From: Papio anubis | Taxonomy: Eukaryota; Chordata; Mammalia; Primates; Cercopithecidae | Direction: 5' to 3' | Assembly (NCBI RefSeq): GCF_008728515.1 | Contig: NC_044977.1 | Span: 167,447,139 to 167,511,138, forward strand | DNA: 64,000 nt | In this document: positions 22,291 to 34,064 of the stretch, piece after piece | Layout of the letters: each line of letters opens with the position of its first letter | How positions within the stretch are numbered: the stretch's first letter is position 1 | Translations under genes and position numbers: made by a program | The notes under the pieces: generated by a model | Told to the model about the DNA's origin: nothing | What the model saw: the letters and a program-made list of their open reading frames with translations, nothing else | Database searches by the model: none

Positions 22291-24019
22291 ATTCTAAGGA
22301 GTTTGTATGCTTCCATCCTATGGATTCTGGAAATGATTACTTGTTCGCAAATCGGGCTGGAGAACCTCTAAACATTCATACGTGGTGGCAGTTGAAGCTT
22401 GGGCACCCAGTCAATAGGACTGTCCAATGTAGATCCATAAAGGAACCTCGCCTTGGCTTTCACAGATTGGATTGGTTGTCCATAGATGAGTCGGCAAAAT
22501 CAGAGCTTTCACTCTCTGCAGCCACATAGGCAAGAAATTTCTCATTAGGGCACTAAAAGAAGGGAATAAGAAGAGAGGAATGAAAAAAGGAAGCGATGGA
22601 GTGAGGAATACAAGAAAAAGGAAGGGAAGAAAGAGATGAGAAAGTGAACATGCACCTTGTATATATTTATAGATCTTCAAATGCCACATACTTTGGCCTT
22701 TGAATATCACTAAGATGTACTTGCTTTTGACTTCAGCTTTTGCATTATGTATTTATGTAAAATACATTTAACCAGGAGGAGCCTTTGAAATTCTCATTAC
22801 TTTTCCATGTGGGAAAATTATAAAGCTGTTTCTGCTCATACCAACTCAGGGAGAGTTGTCTGAGGTCCTCAGCAACTTAATTATTTAATCTGAACCTAAC
22901 CATGTTATGTCCCTCTTCTCTTTCCTGTTACCTGATTGATTGACATGAAATTATACCAAAGTTATTACATTTTATTAAATCTGTTAGTGTTCCCATTTTG
23001 TTGCACCCTTATTGATTTTAAATGCATTACATATGATCAGTTTAATCCCAGCTATATTATATCAAATAGTTTGCCACCTACAGAATTTCCAGGTGCACTT
23101 TTGGTTTACAGAATAAACAGAGAATTTTGGGCCTCAGCCCTGAGTGAAAATTGCAGACATTTACTAGAATGGTAGAAACTGAAAGGACTGACATCTAAAG
23201 ATATGAGCTGTTTTTGTTTTGTAAGACTTGAATATTTTAAGACAACTTTTAGCAAATAGTTTATTGGATGCTACCAATCCCCCGAGTGAACAATTTATTT
23301 ATGTAAAAACACAGCAAAGTCTATTAAAAAGATAGATATTGTAGTATTTTTTTGCTTTAAGGCCTAAACAATTAGATAACATAAAAATACAATTTAATTG
23401 TTCTGTAAGTATGAGTTTTAACAATCCATCTTTGACTTTGTCTATAGACTAACTTCCATGCCTTGCATCAAGATAGTACAGATTTAATTTTTAATATTTT
23501 GGATATTATGACTATGTTTTCTGACAGTTTAGATAATGAAAATGAGAACAATTACAATGCCGGTGCTAGCATGACCCAGATTTCTCCAAAAAGAGGGTTA
23601 AATATCTGTATTATTTTAATCAAACGAGAAAATATACATATAACTGGACTTGGAAGGGAAATTATGTAAAGGGAGTACTGGAAATAATTTGGGAATAAGT
23701 AGGAAGGAGAAGAAGATATGAAAGAACATATGAAATCTAAACCTCACAAGTTTAGAGTTAGATAGGCTAATTAAGATTTTTTCATCTCCCAAAAAGATGA
23801 TTCTCAAAAAATAGCAGCCACTGAATTAATGTGGGCATTGTTTGCAAATGAACACACACTATTGTTTCATTTCCTATATTGCCCTATGAAACTGAGTAAA
23901 GTTACATTTCTTGACTCAGATGTATCAACTAAAATTTTTATGGGTAAACAAAAGGAGATATTTGAAAACAGATATGTTAACCCCCTACTGTGTACAGCTG
24001 ATTCTGTCAGATTATATCA
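22291..24019. other. Unassigned sequence
   Basis: No gene or repeat that I can name. A purine-rich block lies near 22556-22640. Open frames up to 99 codons (22411-22710, minus) mirror that purine-rich block and look like composition artefacts. Confidence 0.5.
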
Positions 24020-24030
24020 ACAATCATACT

Positions 24031-24232
24031 TTTTTTTTTTTTTTTTTTTTTGAGACGGAGTCTCTTTCTGTCGCCCAGGCTGGAGTGCAGTGGCCGGATC
24101 TCAGCTCACTGCAAGCTCCGCTTCCCAAGTTTACGCCATTCTCCTGCCTCAGCCTCCTGAGTAGCTGGGACTACAGGCGCCCGCCACCTCGCCCGGCTAG
24201 TTTTTTGTATTTTTTAGTAGAGATGGGGCTTC
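24031..24232 (-). mobile_element. Young AluY, 5'-truncated, of Old World monkey type
   Basis: Read in reverse, this is the 3' two-thirds of an Alu with a 22-base T run at its left (the poly-A tail). The target duplication ACAATCATACTTTT is exact (24020 onward and 24233 onward). The plus-strand text shows GTGGCCGGATCTCAGCTCAC, AAGTTTACGCCATT and CGGCTAGTTTTTTGTATTTT. Human AluY usually has GCGCGATCTCGG, GTTCACGCC and CTAATTTTTTGT at those points. The combination is what I know from macaque and other cercopithecoid AluY copies. Truncation of the 5' end is normal for Alu retrotransposition. Confidence 0.9.
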
Positions 24233-24247
24233 ACAATCATACTTTTT

Positions 24248-25079
24248 ATAGTATATCAAGTGATAAGCTGAATCTTGGCAAAAATAAACTTTAAAAACCT
24301 GCTGTCTTTTGCTCATACATACTTCTACTTGAATAATGCAGTTTGAAATTGTTTCCTTGATTTCTATGAAGATTTTAATAAAAATTCAGTAAATGTAAAA
24401 AAAAAAAAAAGATTGCTGATAACTTGTCCAAATGCAATCTAAACTTTGCTTAGAAATCTGCATATTTGATCAACAGGGCAAATGTAAACTTTTGCAAGCT
24501 TTATTCAGTCTGTAAACAGTTTATCAAATAAAATGGAAAGATGTTACCTGATAAATGCCCTGCATACCTTGTACACAACACTGTTAAAAAGAAATGTTAT
24601 TGGTTTCCTATGATATTGAGGATTTATAATGAAAAAATTTTTATTACTTTTCTATTTCCTCAAAATGTGTAAAAGCAGTTAATGATTTTCTACTTTATTG
24701 AAATAAAAGGAGACAGACTTTCATGTGCCTGCAAGATGACTCTCTTTGATGTCCTTGATATGAAAATGTTGGCCTATTGTAAAATAATATTTCAAAGTTT
24801 GAGAAAAAAATGTTTTCCCATTTCTCAATATCTTTACTCATATTGTAACTTATTTGGAATCCAACTCTGATTTTGCAAGTTCATATTCTCTCTTTGTATT
24901 AAAACTGCTTTCCCGGAGAGATTTAAATGATGATGAAATCCAATGTGCTTCTAAATGATTAAAAATGATGAACATTTTAGACATTCATAGTCAACATTAT
25001 GATTTATACAAAAAGACCTGATTGGCAAACAGTTCATTTATCAAAACAAGCTTATAGATAGAAAGTGGATGACATTATT
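24248..25079. other. Unassigned AT-rich sequence
   Basis: No named repeat or gene. An A14 run lies near 24397-24410, which might be the tail of an unrecognised retrocopy, but I see no target duplication. Confidence 0.45.
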
Positions 25080-25465
25080 GTCAGTGTTTCAGATTTTAGC
25101 AATTCTAATAGGTGTGTAGTTGAAATATCTCATTGTTATTTTAACTTGCAGTTCCCCGATGACATATGATGTTTTATATTCTTATTTTCCATCTGTATGT
25201 ATTTTTTGGTGACGTTCAGATATTCAATGTATTTTTTAATTGGGTTTTTTAATTGTTGAATTTTAAGAGTTCTTTGCATATCTTAAATACAAGTCCTTTG
25301 TCATCTGTATATTTAGCAAACAGTTTCCCTCAGTCCGTAACTTACCATTTCATTCTCTTAACACTGTCTTTTCACAGAGCAGAAGTTTTAAATTTTAATA
25401 AAGTTCCATTAAGTTTTTATTCATGAATTATGTTAGTGTAGTTATATTTAAAAATTGATCCTCAA

Positions 25466-25741
25466 GGCCTGGCTGGTGGCTCACGCCTGTAATACTAGCA
25501 CTTTGGGAGGCTGAGGCAGGTGGATCACGAGGTCAGGAGATCGAGACCATCCTGGCTAACACGGTGAAACCCCGTCTCTACTAAAAATGCAAAAAATTAG
25601 CCGGGCTTGGTGGCGGCGCCTATAGTCCCAGCTACTCAGGAGGCTGAGGCAGGAGAATGGTGTGAACCTGGGAGGCGGAACTTGCAGTGAGCCGAGATCG
25701 CGCCACTGCACTCCAGCCTGGGCGACTGAGCGAGACTCCGA
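25466..25741 (+). mobile_element. AluY insertion with almost no poly-A tail
   Basis: A full Alu dimer in plus orientation (GGCCTGGCTGGTGGCTCACG start), with AluY-type text in the right arm (GAGAATGGTGTGAACCTGG, CTTGCAGTGAGCCGAGATCG). It is enclosed by a perfect 16-bp target duplication AAAAATTGATCCTCAA at 25450-25465 and 25742-25757. The element ends GAGACTCCGA, so the tail has shrunk to about one base before the duplication. Confidence 0.94.
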
Positions 25742-25956
25742 AAAAATTGATCCTCAAACTCAAGATAGTTTGACTATAATTGTGTAGGTTTAATTCTGGG
25801 ATCTCCAGTACGTTTCATTTGATTACATTGTCTCTCCTTTCACCAATACCACATTGTCTTGATTACTGTTACTTTATAGTCTGTAATGTCAGTTAGCATC
25901 AGTCCTCCAATTTTGTCCTTCATCTTTAATATGGTTTTAGCTATTCTGAGTCTTTA

Positions 25957-26420
25957 GCTCCTCCTTATCCATGGTTTCACTTTGTGATTTTAGTTACCCA
26001 CAATCAACCACAGTCCAAAAATATTAAATGGAAAATTCCAGAAATAAATAATTCCTAAGTTATAAATTACACACCATTCTGAATAGCGTGGTGAAATCTC
26101 ACACTGTCCCCTCTGGACGTAATTCATTCTTTGGTCCAGTGTATCCGCACTCTATATCATAGTTGCCTGTTCATCATTTAGTAGCCGTCTTCGGTTCAGA
26201 TAGACTGTCCCAGTATTGCAGTGCTTGTGTTCAAGTTACCCTTATTTTACTTAATAATGACCCCAAAGTGAAAGAGTACTATGCCTAATTAATACATTAA
26301 ACTTCATAATAGGTATGCATGTTTGGGTGAAAAACATAGTGTGCATAGAGTTTAGTACTAACCACAGTTTTAGATGTTCATTGGGATCTTGGAATGTATT
26401 CCCTGTAAATAAAGAAAAAC
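25957..26420 (+). mobile_element. Tigger-type DNA transposon, internally deleted
   Basis: The left end CTCCTTATCCATGGTTTCAC and the right end near GGAATGTATTCCCTGTAAAT are the terminal inverted parts of Tigger elements. TA dinucleotides sit at both borders (25955-25956 and 26421-26422), as for Tc1/mariner insertion. Internal text (AATATTAAATGGAAAATTCC; GCAGTGCTTGTGTTCAAGTT; AATGACCCCAAAGTG, the mutated transposase start) confirms it. Most of the transposase gene is deleted. Confidence 0.82.
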
Positions 26421-27060
26421 TATATTTTTGAGTAAGTTTGTAAATATTTACAAGATAACATACTAGAATTTGAACTGAGATTGTGCTGAATATATTGATC
26501 AAGTTGGGGAAAACTGACATCTTAAAAATACTGAGTCTTCTTATTCATGAACACGAAATGTCTGTTTTTTCATGTAAATCTTCTTTGACTTCTTTTATCA
26601 GAGTTTTTTTTAGTAGTCTTCATATAGGTCTTATACATATTTTGTTAGGTTTATACCTAAATATTTAATTTGCAGGATGTTAATGTAAGTGGTATTGTGT
26701 ATTTAATATTGATTTCCAATTGTTCATTACTGGTATATAGTAAAAGAATTGGCTTGTGTATATAATCTTACTTTCCGCAATCTCACTATAATTGCTTATG
26801 AGTTCCAAGAGGTTTTTCTTGCTGTTGATTTGGAATATGCTAAATAGACACTCATGAGATCTGTTAATCATGACAGTTTTATTTTTTCCTTCCAGTCTGT
26901 ATATTTTTTATTTCATTTTCTTGTTTTATTGCATTAGTTAAGACTTTCAGTATAACGTTAAGAGAGGCAAAAGGGGACATGCTTGCTTCGTCCCTGATCT
27001 TAGAAAGCATCTAGTTTCTCGTCATTAATTATGATGCTACCTGTAGGTTATGTTTACTGT

Positions 27061-30000
27061 TTGCTCTAGTTGTAGATTTCAGGGGCTAAAATTTCCTCTA
27101 GTTCCCTTTTTTTCTCCCTTCCCCACCATTGCCCTAGGGTTTTCTTAGAGATGCCTTAAATAGGGTCTAAGACTTAGAGTTCTTTCAATATAATCTCCTG
27201 TGTTATATAGATGTGATGGTAAAGTATGGGATTAGGGAAAGCATTCTGCAGTTTTATTATTAGGTCTCAGTCTTTGAGGGTAGGCTGTGCCCCTGGGCTG
27301 TGACCTTTACACGTGATCCTCCACTTTTCTTTTCTTCCTCTTACTTACGTGAGACAGGAGAGCAAGAAGGAACTGGAGCTGAGTATTTTCCTCTGCCCAG
27401 GTCAATTGAACGCTGATAAAACCCAAGACAAGACCCTTGTGCTCTGGCAAAACTGTTTCCCTAGAGGGCAGACTTTTGTTAAGAAAAACAGAATGCTCTG
27501 GACTTACTTTATAAATGCCTGTTTTCTCTCTGCCTATTCCAGAAGCATGAGAGGATTTTTCTCTGATCTTCATCCTGAGAACCTAGTGGGGCTTTTGCAT
27601 GTGAAACTCACAAAAGTGTGGGTATGATCCTCCCCAAAATGGAACCCCTGAAGCTTTTAACTCCTAAGTTTGCAGTTAGTGGTGGCTCCAGTGGTGAACT
27701 TCTGCTCTTGGGCTCTGTTCCTGGTGAACTGTGAATCTCTTTATTTACCTGACTCTCCTATCAAAGTTTTGAACAGTGGTTTGACCTGTGATCTCAATTC
27801 TTTGAGGGATCCAAGAAGAGTTGATTTTCAGTTTGTTTAGCTCTTTCCTCACTGTGAAAGTGGGGGTCACAACATCCAAATTTTTATGTTGTACTAGAAA
27901 CCGGAAGTCTCCAGATGACATTATTAAAAAGCTGTAAAGTAATCCCTATGAATTGCAAAAGCCTGCTATTGCTAGTAAGTAAAATACTAGGTGCTTTATT
28001 GCCCATTGCTTTTGTTGAGAGGATATTTAGTTTGATGTTATCTTAATGGATTGACACCAGGTATGAATGTAATGTGGCTCTGATAAGAGAAAAGCTCAAG
28101 TCAAAGTGAATTTTATATTTGACTATATTCAGTTTTGTTACCACATAAAAGAAAGAAAAAGAATATACTAAAGGCTATAAGCAGATCAGAGAAGTGTTAT
28201 TGGAAAAAGAGACAGAGTAAAGACATCTTACATTATAGGACAGAAAAAAAGTTATTTTTATTTTTCATTAAAGATAATATCTATCAATTACTCTGATTGC
28301 ATTTATGTTCACCTTTTAAATGTTTTAAATTTATGTATGCTAAGAATATAGCCTACAAAATATAAATATCCAATGTAGAATTTTCTAAAAGTTAAATTGC
28401 TATTAATATATATGACAGAAAGGAACATTATGAAAATAGTTATATTTTCCACACATTTATTTAATTAGTCTAACTATTAATTACTACTAATTGTCACTGT
28501 TACTTTATCCTATTACTGTTTTGTTTAAATGCTGAAATAATAGCATTTATGTAACAGAACATTAAATAACAGAGTAATACATAATTTCAAAGAAATATCC
28601 TGTTTTTTACATTTGTATGTTAATGTAATAACAATGGAGAATTATATAATATACACTATATTATAATATTTTAGGCCTGATATTGCTATATTCTGGGCTG
28701 GCTCTCTAAAATTTGTTCACCCTATTTGACCTTCACTCTAAGAAGTATCAGCTTTCTTAAGGCAACTTGGAGCAGGAGGCAACAGGCTAAGGACTAGTGA
28801 AGGAAGCACATCATCGTATGCCCTGCAAGTCTAGGCCAAGAGCCTATCCAAGTCCATAAAGTATATATCAAAGTCATTAGATTTTAATGTAATTTTAAAA
28901 TAGATTAAAAATCCTATTATATATCATCAGCTTTCTTCAGTACTTCAGGGAATAGAGGGAAGGGACTCTATATATGCTTAGAAAATGGTGGTAAAGAGAA
29001 GAATATGTGCTCTACATACCAGCAGAGGCCCAAGATGAAAATCAGGAGGAGGCATTTATCATCTCTGAGTCTCAGAGGGAAGAATAAAAACAGGTTACTG
29101 AGGACAGCTTGGTGTTGACCAGGAGGCCAATCATATATGAGACACAGAATCTAGAGCATCACCGAACCAGAAGAACACAGGAGGGCTTCTCCATAGAAAG
29201 AGTGGCAGCCACAATTGCTTAAGAATGACCTGTCAGAACATGTGTGGTCTTTATAAACTCCTAGAACTATCAGAAGGAATAAGAAAGCTTGAAGAATTTG
29301 CATGGGTGGGAGTAGGGTATAAAAAAAGAGAATAGGTTGCTATAAAGTTGGGAGCTGCAAGCCAGCAAAAGCATGATATACATATTCATATGACCTTATT
29401 TGCACATAGAGAAGGATGAGCTTGGTGCCATTTAGGTATCTGTATCTATACGGTTAACCCTTATTAGTTATATCATTCAGACCCTTATATTAGACATATG
29501 TTACTTATTCCTGCTCAGCTTTCATTTCCTCCTTGGAAACAAATACGTTAATTTTCCTATCCATGTGGTTTGAGTGAGACTGACCCTACCCTAGCCCCAG
29601 AGTTAAGCATCTGTCCTGGTGCTAGCCACTCAGGATATTCAGTATTCAGTCATAGATACTGAATCACAGAAACCCACTCGATTCATAACAGAAAAATATA
29701 GATGTATTTGCTAGAATTGTTAGGAAAAATACAGACTCTGTATATTTATATTCCCAGTTATACAGATGATATAAACATGAAGCTATGTATAGAGAGCCAA
29801 AAACAAAATACAAGAATGCAGGACCTAGAGGTAAAGAAGGAAAAAGGGAGAGAGCAAGGACACTAGATGGGGATAGGTGGGGTCTCAGTAATAATAAAAT
29901 CAAGATTTCCTATCTTTGGACTTTCAACCACAGATTCCTTACCTGAATCCGTTTAAGTTCAAGTTTTATTTATTAAAGTTTCACCTAATTTAGCTTTCAC

Positions 30001-30559
30001 TTGAATCCATAAGACTTGTACCACAGCCCTCTGTATTTACTTTGAATAATCAAGGACTGATACAGATTAAAGTCTTGCCATGTTTTTCGTATTTCTTTAA
30101 ATTTATTACGTTTCCAACAGTTTTTGCCTTATATATTTCATTACAAGCTGCCTAAAGATTTATGGTCATATCTTCAACAAAAACTTCTTGTTATGTGTCC
30201 TTTAATTTATTTAACCTGGAACTCTAGTTTATTTAATTTTACTATGAATCCCAATTCCTTTTGTTTGCATTTTAATGTTATGATTTTGCCCATCCTTTTT
30301 ATATCTCTACCTTGTTAAATCCATTTTCTTGAGTCTGTTACAAACAGCTCGAGATTGAGTTTTGTTTTATAATGCAAACTGAGATTGCATGTGTATCTGT
30401 TTGTAGATTACATTGTTTCATTTTCAATTATTTCATGACCTCTTTATTGTCTCATTTTTCTCATTTTGTTCTATTTCCTGGCTTCCACTTGATCAGAATA
30501 TAAATTGTTTTTTCATAAAAATGAATTCTAACTGCTAATATTTTAAGAACGTTTGCATC
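27061..30559. other. Unassigned sequence (part possibly old L1 flank)
   Basis: No gene is supported. The first 900 bases (to about 27940, including overlapping 88- and 104-codon frames on opposite strands at 27307-27627) have a composition unlike their neighbours and may be an L1M untranslated region, but I cannot show it. A segment at 29452-29565 has a diverged second copy at 31424-31545. The rest is AT-rich. Confidence 0.45.
29452..29565 (+). repeat. Copy A of a diverged local repeat pair
   Basis: It shares an ordered series of matching words with 31424-31545: GGGTTAAC, AGACATATG, TTATTCCTGC against TTGTTCCTGC, and CTTGGAAAC against TTTGGAAAC. This is probably an unnamed ancient interspersed repeat present twice. 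Confidence 0.6.
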
Positions 30560-31410
30560 TGTATTCAGGAGGGATATATGTAGCTTTCTTGTACTGTCTT
30601 TGTCTACTTTTTGTATCAGGGTAACACTAACTTCACAAAATGAATTGAGAATTATTTCTTCATTTCAAGTTTCTGAAAGAGATTGAGGAAAATTTTTATT
30701 AATTCTTTAAAGATTTGGTAGAATTATCCAATGAAGCCATCTGAACTTGGAGATTTCTTTTTTGGAAATTTATTAATTCCAAACATAATTTCCTTACTAG
30801 TATTAGGATGCTTCAAGTTATCTACTGAACATTGTGTGAGTTGTACTAGTTTTTGATTATTGAGAAATTGACTTATTTTGTTTACATTGTCAAATTTATA
30901 GTGTAGAGTTGTTTGTAGTGTTATTATCCTTTTTATTTCTGCATAGTCTATATTGATATTTCCTGTTTCATTCCTAATATTGATAATTTCTGGGGTTTTT
31001 TCTTTTCCATTCTTGCTAGTTGACAATTTTATTGACATTTCAAAGAACCAGCCTTTGTTTCATTGATTTTTCTCTGTTGTTTTTCTACTTTCAATATCAT
31101 TGGTTTCTGTGGTTATCTTTATTACTTCCTTCCTTCAGGTCCCTTTGGAATTATTTTTATCTTCTTTTTCTAGCTCCTTAAGGCCTGACCTTAGATTACC
31201 AATGTGAGATTTCTCTTTTAATGTACGTATTTAATACTAGAAATTTCCCTCTCAGCACTACTATAGTTAGGTCCACAACTTCTGTTATATTTTCATTTTT
31301 GTTCAAGTTCAATACATTTTTTAAGTTTCTTTAAGACTTTCTCTTTGAGTCAGGGGTTATCTAGAAGTGTCTTGTTTAGTTTCCAAGAGTTTGGAGACTT
31401 TCCAGCTACA
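30560..31410 (-). mobile_element. Old L1 (L1M-type) ORF2 fragment, reverse orientation
   Basis: Reverse-strand L1 text: CTTTGTTTCATTGATTTTTC near 31055, AATTTCCCTCTCAGCACTAC near 31242 and GTTTAGTTTCCAAGAGTTTG near 31375. It covers the ORF2 part between endonuclease and reverse transcriptase. A degraded 104-codon frame survives on the minus strand (30724-31038). No ends or target duplication were found. Confidence 0.78.
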
Positions 31411-31423
31411 TTTCTGTTATTTG

Positions 31424-31545
31424 CTGGGTTAACGATATTAGTTCTATTACTCAGATCCTTGTTGTAGACATATGCTGTTTGTTCCTGCCTAGTTTCCTTT
31501 TCCTCTTTGGAAACTAATACCTTAATTTCCGTACATAATCATCCC
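31424..31545 (+). repeat. Copy B of a diverged local repeat pair
   Basis: See the copy at 29452-29565; same orientation, about 2 kb apart. It lies between two L1 fragments of opposite orientation. Confidence 0.6.
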
Positions 31546-31614
31546 ATCCAATGTGTGTGAGAGATGTAATTTCTATGGTTATAAGTCTTTTAAGTTTTTC
31601 GAGATTTATTTGTT

Positions 31615-32822
31615 GCCGCAGGATATGGGAACTCTCTCAAAAGCTGCTCATTGTACAACTACTTTTTTGGTACAACAGTTTGGAAGTGTGTTAGGGTTCT
31701 CCAGAGGGACAGGACTAATAGGATAGATGTATATATGAAGGGAAGTTTATTAAGGAGTATCGACTCACACGATCACAAGGTGAAGTCCCACAATAGGTCA
31801 TCTGCAAGCTCAGGAGCAAGGAAGCCAGTCTGAGTCCCAAAACCTGAAAAGTAGGGAAGTTGACAGTGCAGCCTTCAGTCTGTGACCAAAGGCCTGAGAG
31901 CCACTGGCAAACCACTGGTGTAAGTCCAAGAGTGCAAAAGCTGAAGAATCTGGAGTCTGATATTTGAGTGCAGGAAGAATCCAGCATGGGAGAAAGGTGA
32001 AGGCCAGAAGACTCAGCAAGTCTGCTCTTTACATCTTCTACCTGCTTTATCCTAGCCAAGCTGGCAGTTGATTTGACGGTACCCACCCAGATTGAGGGTA
32101 GGTCTGCCTCTCCCAGTCCACTGACTCAAATGTTAATCTCCTTTGGCAACACTCTCACCGACACACCCAGGAACGATACTTTGCATCCTTCAATCCAATC
32201 AAGCTGACACTCAATATTAACCATCACAAGCAGTTTCTTAAAAAATAAAACATATATCTACCATATGACCCAGACATTTCACTCTTAGATATTTAACCAA
32301 GAGAAACAAACCCATATGTCTATACACTGATCGGTGTGCAAATGTTCAGCTAGCTTTATTTGTAATAGCTCAAAACTGGAAGCAACCCAAATATCCATCA
32401 ACAGTTGAATGAATAACAAATTGTGGTATGCTAATACAACAAAACACTACTGAGAAATAAAAGGAATGACTTATTGATACATGCAATAATATAGTTAAAT
32501 ATTGAAATAGTTACTCTCAGTGACAGAAGCCAGACAAAACAAAATTACATACTGCATGGTTCTGTTCAAATATAATTTTAGAAAATACAAATTAATTTCT
32601 AGTGACAGAAAGCATGACAGAAGTGGTCATATGAAAATGTGTGGTGCATATGAAAAAAAGGGGACAGTGTGAGTTAACATATAAAACTTAGTTGGATATG
32701 TCTATTACCCTGATTGGGTGATGGGTTTATATGTATACATATTAAAAACTTAGTTTATGGTATACTTTAAATATATACAGTTTATTGGATGTCAATTATA
32801 GCCCAATAAAGCTTTAAAAAAC
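31615..32822 (+). mobile_element. Old L1 (L1M-type) 3' end, split by an MLT2A LTR
   Basis: The L1 text reads into the LTR (GATATGGGAACTCTCTCAAA ... CAACAGTTTGGAAG) and resumes after it (CAGTTTCTTAAAAAATAAAA). It then continues through the ORF2 end (ATATCCATCAACAGTTGAAT; AGAAGCCAGACAAAAC) and the 3' UTR to TCAATTATAGCCCAATAAAG near 32813, followed by an A-rich end. This is a typical L1M 3' terminus. Confidence 0.85.
31689..32228 (-). mobile_element. MLT2A-type solo LTR (ERVL), reverse orientation
   Basis: The 540-bp LTR begins TGTTAGGGTTCTCCAGAGGG and ends TATTAACCATCACA, the reversed ends of MLT2A LTRs. Landmarks such as AAACCACTGGTGTAAGTCC and CAATCCAATCAAGCTGACAC are well kept. It lies inside L1 3' sequence, dating it after that L1. 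Two overlapping minus-strand frames (123 and 69 codons) are LTR text, not genes. Confidence 0.92.
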
Positions 32823-33559
32823 AAAAAAGTTATCTTTGCAAACAGAAAGTTTTTTTCTGTTTATTCCAACATAACTCTTCTCCCTCTATAGATAACCATT
32901 TTAAAATTTGATATAATTTATATAATTTGTTAAATTAGTAGCATTCCATAGACAAGTTCTTCCACCCTGCTTTCTCACAGTGATATATCCTGAGTCACAG
33001 CAGTATGTGGATATATTCTTCATTCCTTTTTCCGGTTGCATAATTCTTTATTATGCGAATATGCCATGGCTTAATTTTTTATTAATATTAATCATATTAA
33101 CATTTTTTAGTTATTTTTGATATTTAAATACATAAATAACATAAAAGAATGGTGCAATAGGTTGTCTTGATTATTTTTATACTTTTGGTAGTGTACTTTT
33201 GTAATATATTCTTTGAAATGGTTTTTCTGAATGAAAGTGCAACGATTTCTGATTGGAAACTCCGTGTAGGTTTGCTAGAGTTCACCAAATTCTCTTTCAC
33301 AGGGATTGTAACATTGTATTCCCACTATCAACAAACTAAGTGCCTGTTATCCTACATTCTGACCCATGGAATTTATTTTCCAATGATTGGATCTTTGCCT
33401 GGGTGAAAAATGAGACATTTTATTATAGCCATTTTGCTATATGATTAGACACGTGTCAATATCTGGACAATTTGGCAAAAATAGAACACTCCTGTATTCT
33501 TGCTGTTATATGCCAAAAGCTTGATACTTCACAGTAGCCTTAAATTACCAAATGATAGG
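32823..33559. other. Unassigned, partly L1-like reverse-strand sequence
   Basis: The stretch 32880-33480 has the feel of an old reverse-oriented L1 3' region (TTGTAACATTGTATTCCCAC near 33306), but too degraded for a firm call. No gene is seen. Confidence 0.35.
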
Positions 33560-33880
33560 TGTCATGGGCTGAATTGTGCTGCCCCCCACCCCTCACCAAA
33601 ATTCATATATTGAAGTCTCAAAATCTATTAAAATGCCATTAATGGCCAAAACTGAATTACGTTTGCACCAATCTAAAAGTACGTCATAATGTAATTGTAT
33701 TTGGAAATAGGGTCTGTAGAAAAGTAATTAAGGTTAAATAAGGTCATATTGATGGGCCCTAATCCATGTGACTATATTTGGAGATACGACCTCCTAAGAG
33801 GTGACTGAGTTAAAACGATACCAATGGGGTAGAGCCCTAATTTCATATGACTGGTGATCTTGTAAGAAGAGAAACACAGT

Positions 33881-34012
33881 TACTTGGGAGACTGAGGTGA
33901 GAGGATCACTTGAGCCCAGGAATTTTAGGTTACAGTGAGCTATGATCCCTCCACTGCACTCTAGCCTAGGTGACAGGATAAGACCCCAATTCTTAAAAAG
34001 GAAAAGAAAAGA
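33881..34012 (+). mobile_element. Alu right-arm or free Alu monomer
   Basis: A single Alu-like arm: GTTACTTGGGAGACTGAGGT, GAGGATCACTTGAGCCCAGG, CCACTGCACTCTAGCCTAGG, with a degraded A-rich tail. Its J-type text (AGGAATTTTAGGTTACAGTG) and single-arm form suggest an old fragment, either a truncated AluJ or a free right monomer. Confidence 0.8.
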
Positions 34013-34064
34013 AACAGACACCAAAAATATTCATGCACAAAATAAAGGCCATGCAAGGACATAG

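Larger units (their letters stand above)
25080..27060 (-). mobile_element. Old L1 (L1M-type), reverse orientation, with two insertions
   Basis: Reverse-strand ORF2 text runs from the C-terminal region (AATAGGTGTGTAGTTGAAAT near 25110) back through the reverse-transcriptase region (GAGTCTTCTTATTCATGAAC near 26532; GACATGCTTGCTTCGTCCCT near 26976). An AluY (25466-25741) and a Tigger element (25957-26420) split it. It is old and fragmentary, with no intact frame. The right boundary is uncertain, because the following 900 bases may still belong to it. Confidence 0.8.

Noticed and set aside
24397..24410. A14 run as the tail of a processed pseudogene
   Set aside because: No gene-like sequence upstream and no target duplication found.
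31715..32086. A 123-codon minus frame and overlapping frames
   Set aside because: Wholly inside the MLT2A LTR, which is non-coding.
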